The position numbers and the translations under genes are program-made. 64,000 bases of DNA, from positions 1 through 64,000 of the forward strand of contig JAWPHD010011208.1 in the NCBI GenBank assembly GCA_037043455.1. Direction: 5' to 3'. The DNA comes from Cyrtodaria siliqua. Its lineage: Eukaryota; Mollusca; Bivalvia; Adapedonta; Hiatellidae. Below the pieces are notes generated by a model, which saw only the letters and a list, made by a program, of their open reading frames with translations, had not been told where the DNA came from and ran no database searches. Below, piece after piece: positions 42,501-55,600 of this stretch (positions are counted from its first letter, which is position 1; each line of letters opens with the position of its first letter).

Positions 42501-45500
42501 TGGAGTTGGCTAGGGTATGAAATAAAACCTTAATTCCGGCTTAAACAGTTTGCAGATTGTAAAATTAAAACATTTAATAGGTAATTTTAAACAGGCTGTC
42601 GCATTTTTTGAGTAAACCATGTTTTTAAATATGTTTAATTGTCGAAATATTTGTTATGAAATCCTGCTAATAAAACGTTTCCCATCGCTTAATGTGGGAC
42701 CACGTAATGTATCATTTTTAACTCTCTTCTCTGGGGCGGCTTTAAATAGCATATACTAATGTACAGTCAAATATATGGTATGAACAAAATGTAGTATACA
42801 CTAATGAATAAATCTTACCTAGATCAAACTCTATGGTTAGGCCCAATTCGTAGCAATGTATGAAGACAAAGAGATTTCCTGATTTTTTCACCTCTATACG
42901 TTTATCATCAGAACTGAAAAACAACAACATGTAGTATTATTCATACATCGTAGACTATATCATTCATAACAAAATTGAAAATCAATATTCCCGGAGAACA
43001 TCATCAAATAATTTAAAAGACATGTAAATAAACATACAATATGCATTCTAATGCAACTATTATGTACCCACCCCCCCCCCCCCCCCCCCAACACAAACTC
43101 CCCCCTCCCCCCACCCAATTATCGTCTGAAAAATATGTGACGTTACATAATGTTGATACAAACGACGTCATTGGATGACGTCAACAAAATGCCGGCATCC
43201 ATGAATTTCAGTTTTCATAGAAAAACAAGTGTGTATGTATGATTTTATTTTAAAAACCATTAGTCTAAGAATCGAGATAATCATGCTAAGATTTTCAATC
43301 TGGGACTGTATGTGGTTGTTTTTATCTGGGACGTTATGTGGTTGGTTTTACGTAAAACCACTCACATACCGTCTCGGATTTTAAAACCAACCACATACCG
43401 TCCCAGATAAAACCAACCACTTACTGTCCCAGATTGAAACTCTTAGCATGGTTATCTCTTAATTATGTCAAATAAAGCAATATTTCAAATAAACCTAAGA
43501 AGTGCATATGCAATGATTAAAATAGAGAAGTTCATTAACTAGTCTAAGTACATTCATTCCATTACACACAAATATGCATCTATATGACCGATATATGTTT
43601 TAAACGCTATATTTTGACCGAAAGTTGCTGGCGCTCCGTTTCTTCCACTATATGGTATATAAAATATTATATTCGAAGTTTGTGTTTTTTTTTAGCAAGA
43701 AAATGAATTTAAACAATTTCCCCATATGTATAAAAATAACTAGGTCATCAAATAATAATCGAGGCAGAATGAACGGACATGAACATCTAGAACTACAAGT
43801 TCTTGAACTAGTTCATGAACTGTTCTTAAACGAGATCGATAACAGAGCAGTTCTTGAAGTTGCAGAACAGTTTTGGAACTAATTCAAGAACTTGTAGTTA
43901 TAGAAGCTGCCATTTAATGTTAATATCCGTTCTTGAACTGTTCTAGAACTCTAGTTCAAGAACAGTTCTTGAAATTCTCGCAGGGGAAATGTTGACGTAC
44001 AGCGAAACAACAGTGAAATAACATGTCATTATACCGTACAATGTATGCATAGTTATATCTGTTTATCGCATTTCTTTTCAGTGTGGGCGTGTAATAAAGC
44101 CATGATGTATTTATCATATTACACTTGTGAAATAAATATGCAAATGACGGCCGATTCATCGTTCGGTATTTTCCGTTCACCTCGAAGTGCATCGGAATTG
44201 TCTCTTTGATTTCTGTTCCGTTAAAATATCGGATTACAGAAACCGACGTGGAAGTTCCGTTGTTCGGCGTTATACGGAAAAGACCGATTCAACATACGAC
44301 GTCATCATACAAACATACGACGTCATCGTACGACAACGTTATAGGTTGCAGAAAACTAAATACCTTCCCATAGACCTCCTGTGGCACCTGTCAGCTAATA
44401 TCTCAAGAATTATACACCAGATTTTCTTTAAATTACCTTGTTTCATAGACATTTCCATCACAAATGCTTTGAAAGTGTGAAAAAAGACAGCTTTCCCAGC
44501 TCAACCTCTCTACACATGTCTGTGTTTACAAACAGTATAGAAATCCGCACTGAGTATGGACATACAATTTTAATGGATGTTAAATTTTCAAAAACATGAA
44601 AAAATAATTATTTTATTTAATTTAATGATCCTAGCTTATGGGGATTATTTTACCTAAAGTTTATCCTTCCTGGAAATGAAAATTGAATATTTCAAAGTTA
44701 TATCTGCTGACCTCTGTGAACTTTCACTTCTGTACTGAATCGAACACAACGAAAGGCGGGGCTTTAACCAGGCTATATTTAGATATACGAAGCCTACATA
44801 TAGACAGCTACACTAATAACTGTTGCTTATTATAACGCTTTGATATTAACATTAGTGTCTATTTAATATATCTACTGAATTTATTAAACTCGTTGGATAA
44901 AATGGATATTAGTTTATATCAGGGTTTGATATTAACAGTTGTCTCCTTGTTCTGTGCCATGTAGATTCTACTGGGGATAGATGACCTGTCCTACGGACAA
45001 CTAAATTTTATAACAAGAAATGCATTTTTCACCTTTAAAACTTGTGACTGAAAAAATGTCAAAACATTGGTGAGCACATTGTAAATGACAAATAAAAACC
45101 ATCTTGTTTTCATTGGTTGAATGCAAATGAGGAATGTCACTTTCATGATTGATCTTGTTTTTTGTATCACTTTTACATGAAGTGCGGGGACAAGTAAATT
45201 TGACTGGGGACAAGTAAATTGTGTAACTTGTCCTATGGACAAATTGCTGAAAAAAGTTAATATCAAACCCTGTATATAATTTGATCGAGTTTAATGAATT
45301 CAATAGTAGACCACAGGTTGATGTATCGGTGTTGGGAACTAAAACAAAAAATAAAAAAAAGCGAAAAAAAAAAAGATGATTTTTTATTGATTTATTTATT
45401 ATTATTAATCTAGTAGTTTTTAATTGTTTGTTTGTATTTCCCAACACCGATAAGCAACATGTGTATTACACAGGCACTCATGTAAAATCCTCTTCACTCA

Positions 45501-45983
45501 TGTAAGATCCTCTATAAACGTTATGATAGTCAAACCTGAATAAATAGCTCACCTGTATCGATAGTCCGGGTATTTCGTGCCGTTTTCTCCTCCAATTGTA
45601 AGAGGCTTGTCCTTGGACAAAGATATCTCCATCCCCCCAATTTTCACTATGAGAAGCTTGGAGCACACACCGCCGGACATTCCACAGGGCACATTTTGTA
45701 CTGTTACTTCAAACAAACCACTGATTTCCTTTACCAAAGTATAGGCACACCCTCCATTGAAGGAAAACAATTTGTCGTCGAATGTGCTGTAAGATGACTC
45801 TCCAGACACTGCGCAAAAGCCTGATGAAATAGAAATAATATGTAACACTATCAATAACGTTAAAACGGAACTTTATTAAAACAATAAGTAGATTCTAGTA
45901 CATGAAGTAGTAGTAGTAGTACCACTAGTAATAGTAGCAGTAGTAGTAGCAGCAGTAGTAGTATTAGTAGTAGTAGTAGTAGT

Positions 45984-46036
<53 letters not shown>

Positions 46037-46082
46037 CAGTAGTAGTAGTAGTAGTGGTGGTGGTGGTAGCAGTAGCAGTAGC

Positions 46083-46119
<37 letters not shown>

Positions 46120-46144
46120 ATAGTAGTAGTGGTAGCAGTAGCAA

Positions 46145-46186
<42 letters not shown>

Positions 46187-46320
46187 TAGAAATAATAGAA
46201 GTAGTAGTAGTAGTAATAGTAGTAGTAGTAACAGCAGCAGTAGTATTAGTAGTAGTAATAGTAGTAGTAGTAGGAATAGTAGTAGCAGCGCAGCTGTAGT
46301 AGTAGTAGTAGTAGTAGTAA

Positions 46321-46362
<42 letters not shown>

Positions 46363-46385
46363 CAGCATCAGCAGCAGCAGCAGCG

Positions 46386-46426
<41 letters not shown>

Positions 46427-46542
46427 TATAGTGGTAGTAGTAGCAGCGATAGTAGTAGTAGTAGTAGTAGTAGCAGTAGCAGTAGTAGCAGTAGCAGCAG
46501 TAGTAGTAGTAGTAGTAGTAGTAGTAGTCGTAGTAGTAGAAA

Positions 46543-46584
<42 letters not shown>

Positions 46585-46592
46585 AAATAGTG

Positions 46593-46641
<49 letters not shown>

Positions 46642-46649
46642 AAATAGTG

Positions 46650-46691
<42 letters not shown>

Positions 46692-49600
46692 AAAATAGTG
46701 GAACAGTAGTCGACTCGTACCTGGACATTCTCCCTCCTTTTCTATATCCCATTTGGATTTATTACAAGTTCTGCAGAAAATATGACAATATTTTAAATTG
46801 TATAAAAATAGGGTAATGATATGAGATATATAGTCAATAACGCTTACAAAATATATATTATATTTAACAATAAAGACATATGATGGACGGTTAATAACGC
46901 TAGATAACTCGAACGTGGATAATAATCGTACAAATATGTGCCGAATAACGATGGTTAATAAATAACTCCTGTAGATAATGTCGAAAAAAGATGGTTAGTC
47001 AATAACGCCTGCTGATAATGTCGAATAACAATGGTTAGTAAATAACGCCTGTAGATAATGTCGAATAACGATGGTAAGTAAATAACGCCTGCAGATAATG
47101 TCGAATAACGATGGTAAGTAAATAATGCCTACAGACATTCGAATAACGATGGTCAGTAAATAACGCCTATAGACAATGTCGAATAAATATGGTTAGTAAA
47201 AATCACTTACAGACATGTCGAATAAGGATGGTCAGTAAATAACACCTACAGGAATGTCGAATAACGATGGTTAGTAAATAACGCCTGCAGATAATGTCGA
47301 ATAACGATGGTAAGTAAATAACGCCTACAGACAAAGTCGAATAACGATGGTTAGTAAATAACGCTTGTAGATAATGTCGAATAACGATGGTAAGTAAATA
47401 ACGCCTGCAGATAATGTCGAATAACGATGGTAAGTAAAAAACGTCTACAGACAAAGTCGAATAACGATGGTTAGTAAATAACGCTTATAGACAATGTCGA
47501 ATAAATATGGTTAGTAAATAACACCTACAGACATGTCGAATAAGGATGGTTAGTAAATAACGCCTACAGACAATGATCGATAACAAGAACATACGTAATA
47601 ATCATACACATATGTGCCGAATAAGGATGGTTAGTAAATGACGCCTGCAGACAATGTCGAAAAACGATGGTAAGTAAACAACGCATACAGACAAAGTCGA
47701 ATAACGATGGTAAGTAAATAACACCTACAGACAATGTCGAATAACGATGGTCAGTAAATAACACCTACAGACAATGTCGAATAACGATGGTCAGTAAATA
47801 ACACCTACAGACAATGTCGAAAAACGATGGTAAGTAAACAACGCATACAGACAAAGTCGAATAAATATGGTAAGTAAATAACACCTACAGACAATGTCGA
47901 ATAACGATGGTCAGTAAATAACGCCTACAGACAATGCTCGATAACAAGAACATAGGTAATACTAGAACACATATGTACCGTATAAGGATGGATAGTTAAT
48001 AACGCTTATAGACATTGCCTGATTGCAACTAAATGTACTCCTACACAGACATATTAATAAACAGATAGGAAACTTCCTATCTTAACTAATGAAGTAACAA
48101 ATATCACGTGGCACCTTAACTGTTCCTTCTATCTTCTCTCTCAATTATTCAATGATTTTGATGAGAATACATTCAAAAGATTCACAGTGAATAGCAAAAT
48201 GGGATTATAATAATTTATATTTATTTTTAAAATAAGAAATTGTATAAAAAGATGTTTAAAGTTAAAAATGTCATAATTTTTCGCTTTTCTCTTAAAAATC
48301 AAGCTTTTCACATAGTCAAAATTTCCATCAAACTCCTTTTTTGCTCTAAACGTAATAGAAAGCAAAATACTATCATTGAAAAGAAAATTAAATTTGTGAT
48401 CGGATTTGGCATGAATGAAACTTGTATCTATAAAACTTCCTTATGATATGTGTGTTTATTAAAGTTGAGAAATATTTTGTGAAATTTTATCACTGTGCCA
48501 CGTGAATATTTCTTAACATGTCATTGTTTAGCTCTTTCTACCTAATAACTATTATAATATTCAATGTAACATTTAAAATTACCACTGACTTTTACATGGC
48601 CGACACGACTGATAAAGATCTTGGTAATATAAAGAATTGTAGCAATACCCAAGCATCGCAATGTTCGACTAATTTTGTAAATACAACACAATACAACTGA
48701 AACAATTGATCAAACACAAATGTACTGACTTACGTATGGTCCTTTTAAAAAATGGACTTTATATAAGTCTCGATACATATTGCAGGACTATCAAAGTAAT
48801 ACAAACAAGCCACACAGACTATAACTTTAACATTTCAATCATCTGAGTCCAAAAATCTAAACATCGCTACCATTGTCATTTATAAACATAAATTAACAGT
48901 TATTGATGTAAGCGGTTATTCAGAGTGCAGCATACATATACATACATTTACATGTATTTGCTGACGTCTATTCTATAGCATTCGTGATAATAAATTTATC
49001 TAAATTACATTTAATCTCCGGAGAAACACATTTAAACACATTTAATATTTGTTCCGCAATATTTACCCCTTTACATTGTCGCTTGTGTCGCTATTTAATT
49101 GGCATTCATACATATTTTATCATATATATTATTTAAGAAATAGAACATCGTTTACTGTGAATTATCGTTTAATATATCACGGTTTGGAGTTCAATTGTGA
49201 ACAATAATTTCACGAGCCCGAAGGGCGAGTGAAATTATTGTTTACAATTGAACGACAAACCGTGATATATTATAGATAATTCACCGTAAACGATGTTCTA
49301 TTTCTATTCTAATACCCCTAAAATGTGAAAATAACGCACACATCTGAAATCTTTCGCATTGCTTTGCTTGCTCTCCTAACGTTGCATACGTTACAATGCG
49401 GAATGCGCAATGCGCAATGCTTATTCTCCTAACGTTGCAAAAATTACAGTGATATATCGTTCAATATAACGAGATATTTGAAACTAGGCTATATAGTGCG
49501 GGTGTATTAGAATTGGGATTATATAGAGTTTAATTAACATTGTTGAAGTGATACGGGAAATAATTCCCGAGTGAGAAAGATTCTATATCGCAAGAATATT

Positions 49601-52600
49601 TCTCACGAGTGAATTATTTTCCGTATCACGACAAAAATGTTAATTAAACTATAAAATATATAATCTGTGATGAATTTCTTTCCAATCGCCTTTTGACACA
49701 AGTATTCCTTCTTTTGTCACTCCTCTGGCGACAGAGTGGAGTAATATCATGACGTCAATTCGTGACGTAATATCGTGACGTTTATCGTTTAGTTCATAAC
49801 ATTTGGCTGCTGTGATATCTTGCGCACTAGGCGAGATAGCACAGTAGAGGAAGGGATATGTTATAGATTTTCTCAAACTCGGACATTTCTATAATTCATC
49901 ACAGAATATATAATATATGATTATGATACACATAAAATTCGATCTTTATATGTTCGTTTGTATGTGTGTTATATCACATGCATTGACATACACTTTTAGT
50001 TTTTAGTTCAATTATATGCCTTTGAATATTGCGTATTTGACGTCGTATTGATTATGTGTATTACACGTTTTCGTCAAAGGCTATGATTGACCATTTTCCT
50101 ACATAAAACGTTTACTTTATGTACAGCAACATCCATTACATTTCATAATTGCTGAAGCAATAGCCACCTTCTGCTTCTAAAGAAAACAAACAAAACTTGT
50201 ATATATTCGAAAAAGAAAAAAAATATTATCCCAGCCTAGCAACACTATTAGGACATGCATTTATAGGGACTGTATAGCTTTAAGGTCTACCGTCATAAAG
50301 CTGTATTTGATATGTGTGTCAAAACATGTAATACAATGATTCCATAACTCACTGTGTTTTGCATCCTAGTCTCAGAACGTAGCCGTGTTCATACGGAACT
50401 TCCGAAAAGTAACATGGACAATCTTCTCCCAGGATGCAGGATGTCTTTATGGGAAAAATAAGCACGAATATGTTCACAATTCCATACGTCTTCAAATCTG
50501 CCCCAACACATCTCCCCCATTTTAGAATGCATACATTAGTATGTGATAACTCAATATTATAGATTATATCAATGTAACAAGGACATATGTATAGGTTATT
50601 AGATTTGTACTGGGATAAATGCACGAGTTTTGCACGTTTTAATATTGCGCGAATTTAGGAGCGCAATATTTATCCGCGGAAGAGCGAGTGCATATATCCC
50701 AATACTAATAACATGTGTATTGCATACGCCAATTATAATAAAACAAGAGGCCCAAGAGGGCCTGTATCGCTCTACTTACTATATGGAATCTTTGATGGGG
50801 AACATAACAACATGCTCAACTATTATTTGGGGTGCTTGTTTCAGCCAAAGGTTTTTCTGCAGTAACTTGAGCAATTTAAATAATACGTACATCAGTTATA
50901 TATCATTAGAACTGGCATTTTTAGTGGTAAATTAATAGAGGATATTTGTTGTTTTGGCGTGAATAACATATTTTATTTCATCGAGAAGTGAGAAAACTTT
51001 CCCACTTCGAGATGAAATAAAATATGTTATTCTATACCTAATTTATACATCCAATCGTAGACGCTCTTTCGAGTCATGTGACCGTACAATATATTTCCGT
51101 ATCGGGACGCACGCGCGTACAAAATATCCCGTATTTTGTTCGTATTGTACGCTTCACAGGTTCCATGTTAAACCTATGATAAAGACCGAAACGCGTGAAA
51201 AGGTCCGAATAAAAATCAGAACCGACAGGCTTCTGTCATTACCTAACCATAAATTGTTGTCAAGTAATGAAAACCTATCTATTGCACATATTTTTATTTA
51301 ATTTTCCTTTATAACAAAAAAAAAACACAAAAAACTAGCATAATATATCATTGTTTGAAACTGACCTTCGGTAGTATTTAATCACTGTTGACAACGGAGA
51401 AATGGGCATTCTTTCAAGCAAATAAAGCTTGAGAGTAAGCCATGTCGAACACAATATATAAAATACATAGACCTACATGCAATTGTGCTTTCGATGTTCA
51501 TAGCGACTTGCTTGAAAGCATGAAACAAACGAAAGTTATATCCGAATTATAAATGATTGGTTAAAATAAAGGTATAGAATAAAAAGGTTACTTAACATGG
51601 TTCTGTACAATACGGGATATATTTGGACTCGTACACAGCTGGAAAAAATCATATTGGACTCGCCTAACGGCTCGTCCAATATGACTTTTCCAGCTGTGTA
51701 CTCGTCCAAATATATCTCCGTATTGTACAGAACCATGTTAAATAACCTATAATTATTCATGACAAAACAACAAATTTTCTTTTTATTTTATGAGTTTACA
51801 AACAATTTTTTAGGGAAACTGCGGTAGAACAACACGGAAGGCAATTTCAATACTAAGCTGCTTTATACATTTTTTTGCGCGACTACAAAAAAATGTCCAA
51901 AGATATTTTCTTTATACCCAAATAGAACAATTTGTTTAATATATTATATATTGGCAATGATTTCCTTTTAACTTTAAAATCAATTTCAAATCATTGTTTG
52001 AATAGAATGTTCAATTCGCAGTGTTTCTGTCTCGGCATGTTTACATTTGCGTAGGAATATCTTGTGAACCATTTTACTGGGCATCTGTGTTCGGTGTACA
52101 TTTAAAAGTAGTCCCGGCAGCTACTGTGGAAATAACACTCTATATTCCACAGTGTGGAATAACACTTTTATTTCACTGATAACATACAGTATTTCATTGC
52201 ATATCATAAAATAAAATACTTTAGTTTTGAAATTCGGCTCAGAAATAAATATTTTACACCCAAAATGACTATTTGAAGGAGCTTTTCCTATGTAAATTCC
52301 TTGTTGGTGGGCCAGCAGAAAATTAATAAATTTCAAATAACTTAATTTTTTAATGTCTAACAATATAAAACCATTTTTGGATAAAAAATCTAAAAACAGC
52401 TTTCGCACATGAATTTTTTATTTCTCAACCGATTTTGAAAAGTAAGGTATTTTTATTTACCACTAAAAATGTCTGTTTCACTCACATACAATTTATTTAG
52501 GTAGTAGGTAAATTTTATCTGAAAAGTCCAAAAAGTCTTTGGCTGAAACAAGCGCCCCAAACAATAGGCTTGGTACTGATAATTCCTGCCAAGTTTCACT

Positions 52601-55600
52601 GAAATCCATCCAGAGATTTCAGGAAAAGTTGTCTGGATAAAGTTTGTGTATATTAGGCTATAACTCATTTATTCAGAACACAGAAATGATAGGCGCAACT
52701 ATGCCTGGTACTCCTCATCCCTGCCAAAATTCGTTAAAATTCGGCCAGGAGTTCAGAAGAGACTAGTCTGGATAAAGTTTGTGTATTAAAAGCTTTAAAG
52801 GGCTATAACTCCATAAAAATCATTCAACCGGAACATGACGATGACATGCATAACTAGGCCTGGTACAGATCATCCCTGCAAAGTTTCACTGAAATCCGGT
52901 CAGGGGTTCAGGAGAACGTAGTCGGTACACAATGTTTGTGTATTAAAACCTTTAAAGGGCCATCACTCAGCCAACAATCTTTCAACCGAAATACGGCGAT
53001 AACATGCATAACTAGGCTTGGTACTGATCATCCCTGCAAAGTTTCATTGAAATCCAGCCAAGGGTTCAAGATAAATAACTCAGCCAAAAACCATTCAAGC
53101 GGAACATAGTGATGATATGCACCACTAGGCCTGATACTAATCATCCCTGCAAAGTTTCGCTGAAATCCGGCCAGGGGTTCAGGAAATCGGACAAAGTGTG
53201 TGTATTAAAACCATTAAAGGGCCATAATTCTGCCAAAAGTCAATCAACTGGAACACGGTGACGATATAAATAACTAGATTTGGAACTGATAATCCCTGCA
53301 AAGTTTCAATAAACTCTGGCCAAATGAAAGCGCTATCGTCTTAATGAGGCAAAATACAGCATTTATAACTAAATCAAGGGCCGTAACTCCGGTGTTTCTA
53401 ATATGACTTGGCTGGTTTTCAAACAAACTTGTCTGAGCTTACATTGGTATTAACAATCTTTGTAAATTTGGAAAAGGATAAAAAAAAAATGAAGGTGCCA
53501 GAGTGTTTACAAGGCAGACTATACCTTTTTTCAGAAAAACAAGGGCCATAACTCTGCTGTTACTAATCCCATTTGGCTGGTTTTTGAACTTGTCCGAGCT
53601 TTCATTGATATTAACAATCTATGTAAGTTTGGTAAAGATTAAATACTAAATGAAGATGCTCGAGTGTTCACACGTCAGAATATGGCATTTTTCAGAAAAT
53701 TAAGGGGCATAACTCTGCTGTTACTCATTCAATTTCGCTAGTTTTCGAACTTGTCAAGTCTTCATTAATAATAACAACCAGTATACGTTTGGTAAGGATC
53801 AAATAATAAATGAAGGTGCTAGAGTGTTCACAAGGCAGAACATGGCATTTTTCAGAAAAAAAACAAGGGCCATAACTCTGGTGTAACAGATCCGATTGGC
53901 TGGTTTTCAAACATATCCTGATATTAACAATATATGCAAGTTTGGTAAAGATCAAATAGTAAATGAAGGTGCTAGAATGTTCACAAGAAAGAAAATGGCA
54001 TTTTCCAGAAAAAAAAGGGCCATAACTCAAGTGTTACTGACCCAATTTAGCTGGTTTTCAAACTTGTCCAAGCTTTCATTCGTATTAACAAGCTTTGCAA
54101 GTTTGGTAAAGATCAAATAATAAATGGAGGTGTTAGAGTGTTCACAAAGCAGAAAATAGCATTTTTCAGAAAAAAACAAGGGCCATAACGCCGGTGTTAC
54201 TAATCGATTTGGCTGGTTTTCGAACTTGTCCGAGCTTTCCTTGATATAAACAATCTTTGTAAGCTTTGGTAAAGATCAAATAATAAATGAAGATGGTAGA
54301 GTGTTCACAAGCCTTAATATGGCATTTTTCCGCAAAACATAATCCGATCTGGCTGGTTTTCGAACTTGTCCGAGCTTTTATTGATATAAAGACACCGGCA
54401 ACGTTTCGTCAATATCCGATTAATAATAAAGGCATTAGAGTGTTCACAAGGCGAAAATTAACGGACGGACGGACGACGGACAACTCGTCATCCCATAAGC
54501 TCTGCTGGCCTTCGGCAGAAACAATTGGCAGAAACAGAAGTAGATTTTAGTAGTTGTTTCATCATATTGAATCATAGAGAAAACGTTTGTTGTTAATTTT
54601 TATTCTATGTCATTGAGCGCTTATGGTAAATAATTGACATTGGTAATAAAGCGCTTGAATGATCTGGAAGATACTACTGACTCGGCAAGAGAACTATTCA
54701 CCCGAAAGAGAACTATTGACTCGCCAGTCTGGTTTAAAACCGGATTGGACACGTTTGAACACGTTTTCAAGTCAGTAGTTCATACTACTGACTTTCACGC
54801 GACTGATTTTTAGCCAATAAAAACTACGTATCAGGCTTTGGGGCCTAATTTATTTAAAAACATATACAAGTATGAAATGACCAATATAAAACGTGAAATA
54901 GTTTATAGATATAGATGGAGCATTAACAGTTTTCTATAATACAGCGCAATAGTTAAACATTATAATTAACAACTAGTCTTGAAAGCCGGTAGGGAAATCC
55001 CCAAGTTATGAATAACTGTCGCGCAGAGCAAATCGACGATATCTACACATGACGCTCGCTCTTTTACCGCCAAGTTCATTTTTATCAATTTAATACAAAA
55101 ATAATGCAGTTGAATAAATTTTTATCATGCAACACTACCAAACTGTTTCAAACAGAAAATACGTTTCTTTCCGACAGTTCCCCTTTAACTCATTCGCGGA
55201 TAAATATAGTAACGCCAGCGCGTGAGGCGATTTACATATATTTAGTGCGCATTGAATATAGTTCTAAACTTTGACACGAATTATGACTGTTATAAGCAAA
55301 TGTAGAAAAAAGTAGTTCCAATGTTTTCCGGCAGTGAGAATATAAGTGAGAATATATTCTTATATTCTCACTGTGAAAATATAAACAATGAGAATATGAG
55401 GTTTATTCTAACCATACAATCCACTATTTCACTGGGAAGTATATAATAAATGCTATTAAGACACATTGTTATAGCTAAAATTAGAGACACTGTAATCAAA
55501 CGAATGCAACTACTTCCTCAAAGGAAGCGTTAAACCCACGCTGATATATGCATCCCAACATCATATAACGGATCGCTTAGAGGAAACATTTGTTTAGATA

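Noticed and set aside
45860..46752. Poly-Leu and poly-Val ORFs
   Set aside because: Direct translation of the triplet repeat; no start context or domain.
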